Under the pieces are notes generated by a model. That model was not told the DNA's origin, searched no databases, and saw only the letters and a list, made by a program, of their open reading frames with translations. 64,000 bases of DNA from Chryseobacterium indologenes. Lineage in GTDB: Bacteria; Bacteroidota; Bacteroidia; Flavobacteriales; Weeksellaceae. The stretch covers positions 682,001 to 746,000 of the forward strand of contig NZ_CP074372.1 in assembly GCF_018362995.1 (NCBI RefSeq), written 5' to 3'. Below are positions 31,973 to 40,784 of the stretch, in pieces. How positions within the stretch are numbered: the stretch's first letter is position 1; each line of letters starts with the position of its first letter. Position numbers and translations under genes: made by a program.

Positions 31973-32944
31973 TTATACCTTATTCTGTTTCAAAAGCATC
32001 ATCAGAATCACAGGAATCCCAAATACAGAGCTTATCACATTCAGAGGAATCTGTGTTTTTTCTGCAATCACCGAGAAAAGCAGCATGATCAGCATTCCAA
32101 GAAACATATTAAGAATCCACTGTTGCCAAAGTTTTGAAGGATTATAAACAAGTCTGCAGAAGTGGGGAACAATAATTCCAATAAAGAGAATAGGTCCCAA
32201 AAATGCCGTAATAGAAGCTGAGAGGAGAGAAGAAGCAACTATTATTAAAAACTTCAGCTGTTTCAGATTTACACCTAAACTTTGTGCATAGGAACTGCCG
32301 AGAGAATTTCCAATAAGTGGTTTTATGGCCCTAAAACAGATAAATGCTCCAATTAAAACCAAAATAAACAATACATAGATCTGGTTTCTGGTTACCATGT
32401 TATTGGCTCCGAAAGACCATAATATATAGTTTTTCAAACTTTGATTCTCCGCATAAAACTGAAGCAATGATACAATGGCTCCGGCAAAAGCAGAGACAAG
32501 AAATCCAAAAATAATAAGATAAGATTTGTCCTGAAATCTGTTAGACATCGACAATAATATCAGCATCAGAAGTAAACTTCCTCCAATAGCTGATAAACTG
32601 AGGAAGCTGTTCTGTAAAAACTCTGGAAGTAAAATATCGTGGGAAAAGAAAATATAGAAGGCAACAGACAAGCTGGCTACCGAAGTGATTCCCAATATAT
32701 CAGGTCCTGCCAGCGGATTTTGAAAATATTCCTGCATCAGAAAACCTGAAGTAGGAATTGAAATTCCGGCTAACATCATTACAAGAACACGATTGATACG
32801 GATTTCAGCAATTTGATTATGATCAGAATTCAGAAAAAAATCCTGAAAATTTAAACTTAAAAATCCTGTATTCAGATTGATGACCGCACTAATAATAATG
32901 GCAATCACGAATAGCAAACACAGGATTTTAAATCTTTTTGACAT
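31973..32944 (-). CDS. FecCD-type iron-complex ABC permease
   Basis: 323 residues with about nine hydrophobic helices. Key family stretches are RINRVLVMMLAGISIPTSGFLMQEYFQNPLAGPDILGITSVASL near the N-terminus and SLGVNLKQLKFLIIVASSLLSASITAFLGPILFIGIIVPHFCRLV, both standard for FecCD/BtuC permeases of ferric siderophore, heme or B12 importers. It starts 26 bp after the thioredoxin-lipoprotein gene. The inner-membrane partner of the 30824 ATPase; the periplasmic binding protein must be elsewhere. Confidence 0.9.
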   Translation of the reverse strand: MSKRFKILCLLFVIAIIISAVINLNTGFLSLNFQDFFLNSDHNQIAEIRINRVLVMMLAGISIPTSGFLMQEYFQNPLAGPDILGITSVASLSVAFYIFFSHDILLPEFLQNSFLSLSAIGGSLLLMLILLSMSNRFQDKSYLIIFGFLVSAFAGAIVSLLQFYAENQSLKNYILWSFGANNMVTRNQIYVLFILVLIGAFICFRAIKPLIGNSLGSSYAQSLGVNLKQLKFLIIVASSLLSASITAFLGPILFIGIIVPHFCRLVYNPSKLWQQWILNMFLGMLIMLLFSVIAEKTQIPLNVISSVFGIPVILMMLLKQNKV

Positions 32945-32969
32945 GATTCAGAAAGAGTTCAGTCTATTT

Positions 32970-33530
32970 TTATTGTAAGAAAGAATCGATTTTTGAATTT
33001 AATACATCTTCCGTCATCATTCCCAGATATTCATCGGTCTTATCTCCTTTTCTCATAAAGGTAAAAGGAATAGAACCTCCGTCCCATTGTTTGAAATTGG
33101 AAGTGAAGAAATTTTGATCTAATTTTTGTCCATCCAATAAGATCACACTTTTTCCCAACTTATTTTCTGTAGCAAAATTCTTTACAGCATCAGCCCAGTC
33201 AGCTTTATCATCAAGATTGATGAAAGTGAATTTTACGGGTTTACCCTTCAGCTCTTCCATTTTACTTTTAAAACTTGGAATTTCTCTCATACATGGCCCG
33301 CACCAGGTTGCAAAAAAGTTAGTGACATATAAAGTATCATTATTTTTTGCTAAATACTGACTTACATTTTCAGGAGAAAGCTCTTTGGGAACATACGTAC
33401 TTTCTTCAGCACCTGTAGATTGGGCTACAGAAACAGAATCTGAAGCTGCTGTATTTTCGGTTTTCTGACCTTCTTTTTTACAGCTGTACAATGCAGTAAG
33501 GAGTAACGTGGATAAAATTATCTTCTTCAT
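32970..33530 (-). CDS. TlpA-like thioredoxin-fold lipoprotein
   Basis: 186 residues. A lipoprotein signal ends LYSC with Cys17, so the protein is anchored in a membrane. After a Ser/Thr/Glu linker (about 20-50) comes a thioredoxin fold with NFFATWCGPCMREIPSF, active cysteines 77 and 80. Thioredoxins of this TlpA/ResA group work in the periplasm, often in cytochrome c maturation or in keeping thiols reduced. Its position directly before an iron-complex permease suggests but does not prove a link. It is divergent from the ferredoxin reductase gene, 33 bp apart. Confidence 0.88.
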   Translation of the reverse strand: MKKIILSTLLLTALYSCKKEGQKTENTAASDSVSVAQSTGAEESTYVPKELSPENVSQYLAKNNDTLYVTNFFATWCGPCMREIPSFKSKMEELKGKPVKFTFINLDDKADWADAVKNFATENKLGKSVILLDGQKLDQNFFTSNFKQWDGGSIPFTFMRKGDKTDEYLGMMTEDVLNSKIDSFLQ

Positions 33531-33545
33531 AAATTATTTTTTATC

Positions 33546-33553
33546 TATTTTTG
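33546..33553 (+). promoter_or_regulatory. -7 box of ferredoxin reductase-like gene
   Basis: TATTTTTG matches TAnnTTTG, 10 bp before the ATG at 33564. It lies in the 33-bp divergent spacer. Confidence 0.45.
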
Positions 33554-33563
33554 AATTGAAGTT

Positions 33564-34688
33564 ATGGAACAACAAATCTATAAAGGGAAACTGATACAGT
33601 TTCATCCGTTAAAAATAGCGAAAAAGGAAGAGCTGACCAAAAATACTTTTTCTCTGGAGTTTGATATTCCTGAGAATTTAAAGGAAAATTTCAGGTTTGA
33701 AGCAGGGCAGTTCGTCAGTATAAGATTTCAGGCACATGGGAAAGAGGTTATTAATGATTATTCAATGACTTCGGCTCCCTATGAAGGTAAAATATGTCTG
33801 GGGATAAAAGTTAATTCCGTTGAAGGGGCTACTTCGCAATTATTTCAAAACTATAACGCTGGTGACGAACTATGGGTGAGTGAACCCGCAGGAAGATTTA
33901 CTATCGTATCCAAACCCAGTGAATTCAGGACGATTGTAGCCTTTGCTGCAGGTATTGGAATTACCCCGATTTTGAGTCATTTTAAAAATATTCTTCACAA
34001 CGAACCCAGAACACGGTTATTTTTATTTTTTGGAAATAAAAGTTCTGACGATCTAGTGTATCGGGACCAACTGGATAATCTTGCCAGAACTTGTGGTGAC
34101 AGACTTCAGATTTTTTACTTCTTCTCGCAGGAGAAAACAGGAGATCAGTTTTTTTATGGCAGGCTGGATGCCAAAAAATTAAATCTTATCATTAATCAGA
34201 TTCTTCATCTGGATGATACAGACGAAGAATCTACGATCTGGGATGCGGTGGACGAAGTGCTGATCTGCGGAAAAGGGGAAATGATCAAGACATTGGCCAA
34301 TGCCTGCTATCACCATGGAATTCCAAAAAAGAACATTCATTTTGAACTTTTTGAAGAATTCAATGATGATATTTATCCTGTAGAAAAGGAATTTCCTCTG
34401 ATTGAGGATATAGAGGTTGAATTTACCATGCTCGGAAAAAAATATACTACTCATCTTCCTGATAACAAGGATAAAATCCTGCAGCAGCTTTTGATTCAAA
34501 AGTTTCCGGTTCCTTATTCGTGTAAGTCCGGAATTTGTGGAAGTTGTGAATGTTCTTTGGAAGAAGGTGAAGTGGAACTGCTGGAAAATGAATATCTTAC
34601 TGAAAAAGAGGAAGAGCAGGGACACATATTATCTTGTATGTCTATTGTGAAAAGTAAAAAAATAAAGCTTAACTTTGATCTTAGTTGA
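33564..34688 (+). CDS. Ferredoxin-NADP reductase-type flavoprotein with C-terminal 2Fe-2S domain (PaaE-like)
   Basis: 374 residues in three domains. The FAD domain has INDYSMTSAP (RxYS-like binding) at about 65-80. The NAD(P) domain has AFAAGIGITPILSHF and LFLFFGNKSSDDLVYRDQL. The C-terminal plant-type ferredoxin domain has CKSGICGSC followed by a last Cys in GHILSC. This is the FAD-NAD-2Fe2S order of PaaE/HmpX-type reductases that pass electrons from NADPH to an oxygenase. No oxygenase gene is nearby, so its partner is unknown. Its stop overlaps the start of the next gene. Confidence 0.88.
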   Translation: MEQQIYKGKLIQFHPLKIAKKEELTKNTFSLEFDIPENLKENFRFEAGQFVSIRFQAHGKEVINDYSMTSAPYEGKICLGIKVNSVEGATSQLFQNYNAGDELWVSEPAGRFTIVSKPSEFRTIVAFAAGIGITPILSHFKNILHNEPRTRLFLFFGNKSSDDLVYRDQLDNLARTCGDRLQIFYFFSQEKTGDQFFYGRLDAKKLNLIINQILHLDDTDEESTIWDAVDEVLICGKGEMIKTLANACYHHGIPKKNIHFELFEEFNDDIYPVEKEFPLIEDIEVEFTMLGKKYTTHLPDNKDKILQQLLIQKFPVPYSCKSGICGSCECSLEEGEVELLENEYLTEKEEEQGHILSCMSIVKSKKIKLNFDLS

Positions 34689-35302
34689 GAGTTATTAGGA
34701 ACATATTTAACCTGGGTTTTATATCATTGGAATTAGGAATTCTGATGATATGCTTCTGTAATGTATGGGTTTTCGGGCTTACCAACGGGAGAACCTATAC
34801 TAAAATCTCAAAAATCCCACCAAGAGAAGTAGCATTGGTTTTGGGAACATCTCCGAAAATGAGATCCGGAAAATCTAATCCCTATTTTACGAAAAGAATG
34901 GATGCTGCGGCGCTTCTTTATCATCATGGGAAGATCAAGAAAATTATAGTGAGCGGGGAGAAGAGTACAGGTTACAATGAACCGAGAGCAATGAAAAATT
35001 ACCTGGTTTATCTGGAAGGGGTTCCTGAAGATATTATTGTGGAAGACCCGAAGGGTTTCAATACCTATAAAAGTATTCTCCGTTGTAAGGATGTGTATAA
35101 AAAGAAGAACGTCATTATTGTATCTCAGGGATATCACAACCTTAGGGCTTTGTTTTTTGCGAGAAATAATGATATGAATGCTTTGGGATTTGATGCTCAG
35201 GATGTCACAAAGTCCGAAAGCTTCTACAGAAACCAGACGAGGGAAATCCTCGCCCGTGTGATTGCTGTAGTCTATTTTATTTTAGGTGTTTCTCCGGATT
35301 AG
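34685..35302 (+). CDS. SanA/YdcF-like DUF218 membrane protein
   Basis: 205 residues starting with a TTG that overlaps the previous stop (TTGA), so translation is coupled. One N-terminal TM helix (about 9-30) is followed by a DUF218 domain: VALVLGTSPKMRSGKSNPYFTKRMDAAALLYHHGKIKKIIVSGE, then DPKGFNTYKSILRCKDVY and IIVSQGYHNLRALFFAR. This is the SanA (vancomycin exclusion) subgroup, active at the cell envelope. An ATG at residue 20 would cut into the TM helix, so the TTG is preferred. Its end overlaps the convergent BamA-like gene by 4 bp. Confidence 0.85.
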   Translation: MRVIRNIFNLGFISLELGILMICFCNVWVFGLTNGRTYTKISKIPPREVALVLGTSPKMRSGKSNPYFTKRMDAAALLYHHGKIKKIIVSGEKSTGYNEPRAMKNYLVYLEGVPEDIIVEDPKGFNTYKSILRCKDVYKKKNVIIVSQGYHNLRALFFARNNDMNALGFDAQDVTKSESFYRNQTREILARVIAVVYFILGVSPD

Positions 35303-37908
35303 AAAGGATATCCGAACGCGATATTAACAGTAGGTTTAAAAGGCTGGATATATTTGAATCTCCATCGGTCTCCATCAGGTTTATTCGGGTCATAGATCTT
35401 ATAAGCAAGGTCAATTCTGGCCGTTACATAGGCGATATTAACCCTTAATCCGAATCCACTTCCGATACCTACCTGCTTCAGGAACTTATTGAATTTAAAC
35501 TCATCCCCATATCCGTCATTATAGTTACGAAGACTCCATGTATTTCCTATATCGGTAAATAAAGCTCCCTCATAAGTCTTATTGAACGGAATTCGGTATT
35601 CAATATTGGTAGTAAGCTTCAAATTATCTGTCATGTAAGTACGTACTCTTTCATCCACCTGAGAATCTGCAGGACCTAATCCTCCAAATGCTACCCAGGC
35701 TCTGATATCGTTGGAACCTCCATTGAAATATGATTTGATGATCGGCATATCCTGAGAATTTCCATACGGTATTCCCACCCCGATAAACTGGCGAAGTACC
35801 AATGTCTGATTTCCATTGAATTTAAAATACTTTCTGGCATCAATATCAAATTTTATAAACTGTGCATATGGAAGCCCGAAAATGGTTTTTTGAGGACCGG
35901 TAACAACACCTCCGTCGTTACCTTTTTTATTGAATAAGCTTAAAATGTTACCTGCAAGCTCAACTTTCCCATTAAAATAAAAGGCGTTTGGATATTCTTT
36001 TTTTCCGATTTCACTGTATACAAAGTTATAAATCATGGAAGAAATAAGAACATCCTGCGTCTGCCTGTCTTTGTTCACCAATGTTCCGGTAAATGCCGTT
36101 AAAAGATCTCTTCCCTGCTGATCAAGACTTCCACGGTAAGCATCATTCTCAATAATCTTTTTGGAAACCTCATCTACACTGAGTTTTCCATCTTTATAAT
36201 CTTGTCCGGTTTGCGCAGTTTCCGGGTTAAACATAAAATAATTCCCGAAAACTTCATCTTTTACCCTTCCGTCATTCACAAAATAATCGTAGTAGGCATC
36301 TTTATTTTTTGTCAGGCTGACCTGAGTATTGAATAAGGTAAGCTTATGATACACCTGATCATTAACACTTGCCTGATAGTTCAGCCCTGTATTGAAAATC
36401 AACCTTCCCAAACCGATATTGTTCTGTATGGATGCCCCCAACAAAATAGATGAAGTAGGCGTGTATCGCTTAGGAATGAATTTATAGTAATTAAAAGGAA
36501 GCAAAAGCCTCGGGAAATTCAAAGATGCCTGAGCTGATATCTCATAGGCGGCAACTCTTTTATCAATATCCTTGGTACTTCTGATCGATCCAAATGTTCC
36601 TGAAAGACTCGTTGAAAGGTTTTCTGCCCCTCTGAAAACGTTTCGGGTCGTAAGGTCTACGGAAGGAGAGATACCGAGATTTAAGACCTGAGAATAATTG
36701 ATATCTGTTCCCAGTTTAAATTCGTACTTCGGAAGCGGTTTTAATACATATAATAAATCAACAATACTGTCGTTAGGTGAAGCCATTCCTCCTTGTCTCA
36801 GGGAATCTCTTGCCTTAACGATGCTGAAATTGTTCATGGCCAAAAGGTTTCTCTTGGTTACATCAAGTTTAGTCTGATCAAAAACTTTTTTACTGTCCGG
36901 AATAATAGCTCTCCATATAGATGAAAGTTTATATTTATCATTCATCGTATGGAACCTTATTCTTCTTAAGCTGTCTTTTTTTGTATTTTTAGGGTAATCA
37001 CCAGGCTCATCTACAATGGCAACATCTATATTTCCGAAAGTTGAAATCTTATAAGGTGTATCCAGAGAGTCTTTATGGATTTCCAGTGTCAAAGGAATCT
37101 GCTTTCTGCTTTTAAGAGAATCTGCCACAAAATAAACCTCATCATTGGAGGCGTTGAATCTGTAGAAACCAAACTCTCTCATCATATCAGTAATTCGGGT
37201 TACCTCTCTCTCCAGAACGGTCTGATCAAGTATCTGCCCGGATCTCACAAGACTTTTGTTCAGATTATAATTGTAGTAGCCTTTGATCCCCTGATCCGGA
37301 ATATTGTAAAAATAATCCTTGATCATGGTAGGATCGTTATGTTTAATAGAATAATTAACGGTTGCTTTTTTTGAAGCAGAATCCAAATTATGTTTAAAGG
37401 TTACGTCTGCATCCCAATATCCTCTGTAAGTAAGCCTTTTTTTAATAGACTCAGCACTTTTTTCACTTCTGGTCTGGTCAAGAATTACGGGCGGTGTTCC
37501 CCAATTATGCAATAAACGATCGAACAGCAAACTTTTTCCGACACTGCTTTTCATATTATATTTAAGGAATAAAGAGTCTCTCAGCTTCTGATTTCTCATC
37601 TCACCGGGATAGGTCATGTATTCATTAAGTATCGTATCATATTTCGGATCAGCCATATTATACAGAAGAAGACTTAATGGCATGAAAAGGAATTGCTTTT
37701 TATTGGGCTTTTGCTGAATATAATCTTTCAGTTCCTCATCGAAAAATTCTTTCTTATCCTCGAATCCTAATGTGTTCTTGGTAAGCAGATATTCGCCTTC
37801 AGGAACTTTTTTTGTTGTACTACAAGCATAAAGGAGACCAACAAATGTTGCAAATGAGATAATTTTATAATATTTTTGAGGAGAATTCTTATAATGCTTA
37901 CAGCTCAT
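35299..37908 (-). CDS. BamA/TamA-family outer-membrane lipoprotein
   Basis: 869 residues. A lipoprotein signal ends LLYAC with Cys29, unusual for proteobacterial BamA but known in Bacteroidetes homologues. POTRA-like repeats follow (about 40-380; for example SIKKRLTYRGYWDADVTFKHN). The C-terminal half is an Omp85 barrel containing GGSNDIRAWVAFGGLGP and NIEYRIPF, with a terminal F (FGYPF). It should insert or translocate outer-membrane proteins. The ATG at 37908 is the only in-frame ATG ahead of the lipobox, so its first 15 bp overlap the start of the divergent TrmH-family gene. Confidence 0.9.
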   Translation of the reverse strand: MSCKHYKNSPQKYYKIISFATFVGLLYACSTTKKVPEGEYLLTKNTLGFEDKKEFFDEELKDYIQQKPNKKQFLFMPLSLLLYNMADPKYDTILNEYMTYPGEMRNQKLRDSLFLKYNMKSSVGKSLLFDRLLHNWGTPPVILDQTRSEKSAESIKKRLTYRGYWDADVTFKHNLDSASKKATVNYSIKHNDPTMIKDYFYNIPDQGIKGYYNYNLNKSLVRSGQILDQTVLEREVTRITDMMREFGFYRFNASNDEVYFVADSLKSRKQIPLTLEIHKDSLDTPYKISTFGNIDVAIVDEPGDYPKNTKKDSLRRIRFHTMNDKYKLSSIWRAIIPDSKKVFDQTKLDVTKRNLLAMNNFSIVKARDSLRQGGMASPNDSIVDLLYVLKPLPKYEFKLGTDINYSQVLNLGISPSVDLTTRNVFRGAENLSTSLSGTFGSIRSTKDIDKRVAAYEISAQASLNFPRLLLPFNYYKFIPKRYTPTSSILLGASIQNNIGLGRLIFNTGLNYQASVNDQVYHKLTLFNTQVSLTKNKDAYYDYFVNDGRVKDEVFGNYFMFNPETAQTGQDYKDGKLSVDEVSKKIIENDAYRGSLDQQGRDLLTAFTGTLVNKDRQTQDVLISSMIYNFVYSEIGKKEYPNAFYFNGKVELAGNILSLFNKKGNDGGVVTGPQKTIFGLPYAQFIKFDIDARKYFKFNGNQTLVLRQFIGVGIPYGNSQDMPIIKSYFNGGSNDIRAWVAFGGLGPADSQVDERVRTYMTDNLKLTTNIEYRIPFNKTYEGALFTDIGNTWSLRNYNDGYGDEFKFNKFLKQVGIGSGFGLRVNIAYVTARIDLAYKIYDPNKPDGDRWRFKYIQPFKPTVNIAFGYPF
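37871..37878 (+). promoter_or_regulatory. -7 box of TrmH-family gene, inside the divergent gene
   Basis: TATTTTTG matches TAnnTTTG, 15 bp before the ATG at 37894, and lies within codons 10-13 of the leftward BamA-like gene. Confidence 0.5.
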
Positions 37909-38619
37909 ACAATAAAAGTTTTACAATCTTTAGATAAAAAGAAGTTCAGACAAAAATACAATTTGTTTTTGGTTGAAGGTAATAAAATCATTTGTGAACT
38001 TTTTAATTCTAACTTTAAAGTTAAAGAAATATTTTCAACCGATCCACAAAAATTGGACCGTACTGATATTCCCGTTATCCATATCTCTGAAAATGAATTA
38101 AAAAAAATCAGTTTTCTTAAAACGCCGAAAGATTCCGTAGCGGTATGTTATCTTGCGGAGGAAGAAAAGTTGGCGGATAAGAATATACAGCTGGTTTTGG
38201 ATGGAATACAGGATCCCGGAAATTTAGGAACGATTATACGACTGGCAGACTGGTTCGGAATAGAACAGATTATCTGTAGTGAAGATACCGTGGATGTCTA
38301 CAATCCGAAGGTGATTCAGGCTACTATGGGCTCTTTTACCAGAGTTAATATGGTGTATACTGATCTTGTGGAATATCTTTCTGAAACGGAAAATATAAAT
38401 ATCGGGACGGATATGGAAGGGGAGAACATCTACACGTTTGATAAACCTGAAAAAATCAATCTGATCTTAGGAAATGAAGGAAACGGAATGAGACCGGAAA
38501 CCGAGAAGCTTTTACAAAAAAGTATCAGTATTCCGAGATTTGGAAAATCCCAGTCTACAGAAAGCCTGAATGTTTCAATGGCTGCGGGGATTATTTTAGG
38601 GCAGTTATTTTCAAAATAA
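37894..38619 (+). CDS. TrmH/SpoU-family RNA 2'-O-methyltransferase
   Basis: 241 residues from the ATG at 37894 (MLTAHTIKVLQSLDKKKFR). The N-terminal substrate-binding domain is followed by the SpoU knot: LVLDGIQDPGNLGTIIRLADWFGI, NPKVIQATMGSFTRVNM, INLILGNEGNGM and ISIPRFGKSQSTESLNVSMAAGIIL. These are the three conserved motifs of the family, including N and R of motif 1. It methylates ribose in rRNA or tRNA; the target base cannot be told. The start overlaps the divergent BamA-like gene. Confidence 0.92.
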   Translation: MLTAHTIKVLQSLDKKKFRQKYNLFLVEGNKIICELFNSNFKVKEIFSTDPQKLDRTDIPVIHISENELKKISFLKTPKDSVAVCYLAEEEKLADKNIQLVLDGIQDPGNLGTIIRLADWFGIEQIICSEDTVDVYNPKVIQATMGSFTRVNMVYTDLVEYLSETENINIGTDMEGENIYTFDKPEKINLILGNEGNGMRPETEKLLQKSISIPRFGKSQSTESLNVSMAAGIILGQLFSK

Positions 38620-38687
38620 AGATTTAAAAATTAGGGCCCAGGAAGTGAAAATGTAAAACTATTTTCTAAATCCTAAGCCCTAATTCC

Positions 38688-39188
38688 TTAAATCAGTTGT
38701 TCCATACTGGAAACACTTTTATTTTTCTGATATACTTCCATCTTTTTTCTGACATACTTCAATGCTATAGGCGCAAGGTAGATCAATGCAGCACCAATAA
38801 GCTTTTTCTTCCAGTTGGAGCTCTTCATGTTCTTTTTGGCGTAATTTCCTACAATAGCGGTAACTCCTAGTTTAACAAGGCTGTCTGTAATATTACCACC
38901 TTTGAAAGCGGAGCTTGCAATCCCTACAGCGGTATTTTTGTTAATCAGCAAATCTTTTACTTCTGAGGTAAGCTGCTTGGCAATGACGTCCTTTCTCAGA
39001 ACTACTTTTTCATCACCGTCTTCATCTATCTTTTCCTGAAGGTACTGATCACTTAATCCGTTGGTAAAGGCACTCAGGCTTTCCTTCGTATTTTTGAAGG
39101 TAAGAAGATTCTCCAGATCACTTATTTCACCTTGAAGCAGTTTTTTCTTTCTTCTTAATTCTTCTATGCTCTCGTATTTTCTGCCCAT
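38688..39188 (-). CDS. Unknown protein, last gene of a small envelope cluster
   Basis: 166 residues. The first 50 or so form a coiled coil (ELRRKKKLLQGEISDLENLL); a weakly hydrophobic helix occurs at about 118-147 (KKLIGAALIYLAPIALKYV). It starts 3 bp after the holin-like gene ends, so it belongs to the same transcript as the holin-like and YtxH genes. Such trios recur in Flavobacteria. No function is known to me. Confidence 0.65.
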   Translation of the reverse strand: MGRKYESIEELRRKKKLLQGEISDLENLLTFKNTKESLSAFTNGLSDQYLQEKIDEDGDEKVVLRKDVIAKQLTSEVKDLLINKNTAVGIASSAFKGGNITDSLVKLGVTAIVGNYAKKNMKSSNWKKKLIGAALIYLAPIALKYVRKKMEVYQKNKSVSSMEQLI

Positions 39189-39191
39189 AGT

Positions 39192-39500
39192 TTAATGATT
39201 TAAAAATTTAATAACCTGATCTGCAACAGTATTTACGATCTTAGTTTTGAAGGCAACAACGAATGCCATTACCAGTGCATAGAATGCAGCAACAATTAAG
39301 AATCCGTAAGAGTAATTATCCAGTGCCTTTCCGATAAGGAAAGCGATTCCAAAATTGAAAAGGATAATAAAAAAAGCAAAAGCAACAAGCAGTACTACAA
39401 AGTAAGTAATGAGCCCGGCAGAAAGAGACGACTTTTCAGTTGCTTCAATTTTCAGAAGATCTATTCTCTTGGAGGCGTATTCTTTAATAGTTTCTATCAT
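39192..39500 (-). CDS. Phage-holin-superfamily-like small membrane protein (YqjE-type)
   Basis: 102 residues with two strong TM helices (about 28-52 and 62-88) after a short charged N-terminus (MIETIKEYASKRIDLLKIEATEKSS). This pattern fits the holin superfamily/YqjE-like group of chromosomal proteins, which are not phage lysis genes in spite of the name. It lies between YtxH and an unknown protein gene on the same strand. A role in envelope stress is suspected from similar YqjDE clusters. Confidence 0.75.
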   Translation of the reverse strand: MIETIKEYASKRIDLLKIEATEKSSLSAGLITYFVVLLVAFAFFIILFNFGIAFLIGKALDNYSYGFLIVAAFYALVMAFVVAFKTKIVNTVADQVIKFLNH

Positions 39501-39523
39501 TGTTTTTTTTTAAAGTTACAAAA

Positions 39524-39551
39524 AAAGGAACTTTTGCACAAAAGTTCCTTT
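39524..39551 (-). terminator. Terminator after the YtxH gene
   Basis: AAAGGAACTTTTG pairs perfectly with CAAAAGTTCCTTT; the minus strand continues into TTTTTTGTAAC. It separates ytxH from the two genes after it, probably giving partial read-through. Confidence 0.7.
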
Positions 39552-39579
39552 CTGTAATTTACTTAAAAAGATAAATTAC

Positions 39580-39930
39580 TTATTTTTTTAGATCGTTCAG
39601 TTCTGCTTCTACATCTTTTGCCAAATCTGCAGTTTTAGAAACAATCTGATCTTTATATTTGTCATATCCGTCTTTCACAGTATGTGCTACGCTGCTTGCC
39701 GTTTCTTTGAAAGTAGAAGAAATATTGCCATATTGGTCTTTTACTTTTTCAGAAACCTCTCCGTATTTATTTTTAGCCTGATCTTTAAGATCATTTGCTT
39801 TATCCTTGATTTTTTTTCTGGTTTCTTTACCTTCTTCCGGTGCATAAAGCATTCCTAAGATTACACCTGCCGCAGCACCTGCAAGAAGTCCTGCCAATAT
39901 ACCTGCTGTATTATTTCCTTTTCTAGACAT
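39580..39930 (-). CDS. YtxH-domain (gas vesicle-like) protein
   Basis: 116 residues. A glycine/alanine-rich TM helix (TAGILAGLLAGAAAGVILGMLY) is followed by APEEGKETRKKIKDKANDLKDQAKNK, the standard YtxH beginning, and then a long charged coiled coil. Family members are small membrane proteins tied to general stress. It is the first gene of a three-gene leftward set with the holin-like and 38688 genes. Confidence 0.88.
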   Translation of the reverse strand: MSRKGNNTAGILAGLLAGAAAGVILGMLYAPEEGKETRKKIKDKANDLKDQAKNKYGEVSEKVKDQYGNISSTFKETASSVAHTVKDGYDKYKDQIVSKTADLAKDVEAELNDLKK

Positions 39931-40026
39931 TTTAAGTTTTTTAATAATTAATAATAAGATTAGTTTTTACAGTAATAAAACTTACAATTTGTATACCAAA
40001 GGAGGCTGGGAGCCTATTAAAAATTG

Positions 40027-40701
40027 TTAAATCTTTTCGATGTGAGATAAAATAAGCTCTATAGTTTCTTCTTTGGTCAGTTCCGAATTATCAATAACGG
40101 TAGCGTCGTCAGCCTGCTTCAAAGGGGCTATTTCACGCTCGCTGTCAATCTTATCTCGTTCTATAAGGTTCTGCTTTACCTGTTCTTTATCTGCTTCAAT
40201 TCCCAGGCCCTGCAGTTCCAGAAACCTTCTGTTAGTTCTTTCGTCAATGCTGGCAGTAAGAAAGAATTTATAGTCTGCATTTGGCAGAACTACTGTCCCA
40301 ATGTCACGTCCGTCCATAATGACACCTCCTTTTTCTGCCAAAGTGCGCTGTGACTGCAGCAAAAAGTCTCTTACTTCTTTCTGTTTGGCCACAAGGCTTA
40401 CATTGTCAGATACTATATTGGTACGGATTTCTTTAGAAATATCCGTGTCATTAAGGAAAAGAATAAGAGTTCCGTCGTTATTTTTAAACTCAAGGCTGAT
40501 CTGGTCTAAAGAAGAGAATAATGTATTCAGATCAATTCCTCCATTTTCGTCCAGACAATGCTGCAATGCATACCAGGTAACTCCTCGATAGAGAGCTCCT
40601 GTGTCCATATGAATAAGTCCCAGTTTATCTGCAATGATTTTAGAGATAGAACTTTTTCCGGTAGACGAGTACCCATCGATAGCAATTACAGGTTTTTTCA
40701 T
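40027..40701 (-). CDS. cmk: (d)CMP kinase
   Basis: 224 residues. P-loop IDGYSSTGKSS at about 7-17, the MDTGALYRGVTWYAL substrate region, DGRDIGTVVLPNADYKFFLTAS and the RDKIDSERE lid all match cytidylate kinase. It makes CDP/dCDP from CMP/dCMP with ATP. It follows porQ by 83 bp on the same strand, a neighbour pair seen widely in Bacteroidetes. Confidence 0.95.
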   Translation of the reverse strand: MKKPVIAIDGYSSTGKSSISKIIADKLGLIHMDTGALYRGVTWYALQHCLDENGGIDLNTLFSSLDQISLEFKNNDGTLILFLNDTDISKEIRTNIVSDNVSLVAKQKEVRDFLLQSQRTLAEKGGVIMDGRDIGTVVLPNADYKFFLTASIDERTNRRFLELQGLGIEADKEQVKQNLIERDKIDSEREIAPLKQADDATVIDNSELTKEETIELILSHIEKI

Positions 40702-40784
40702 ACTGCAAATTTCAAGATTTTTTCTTAAAAATCAAGAGGAAGTAAGAAAAATTCAGAATAATTAAGAAAATTTAAGCCGGAATA

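Noticed and set aside
39192..39930. Holin-like gene as evidence of a prophage
   Set aside because: Its neighbours are YtxH-type and unknown envelope proteins; chromosomal YqjE-like proteins share this fold name and no phage genes are around.
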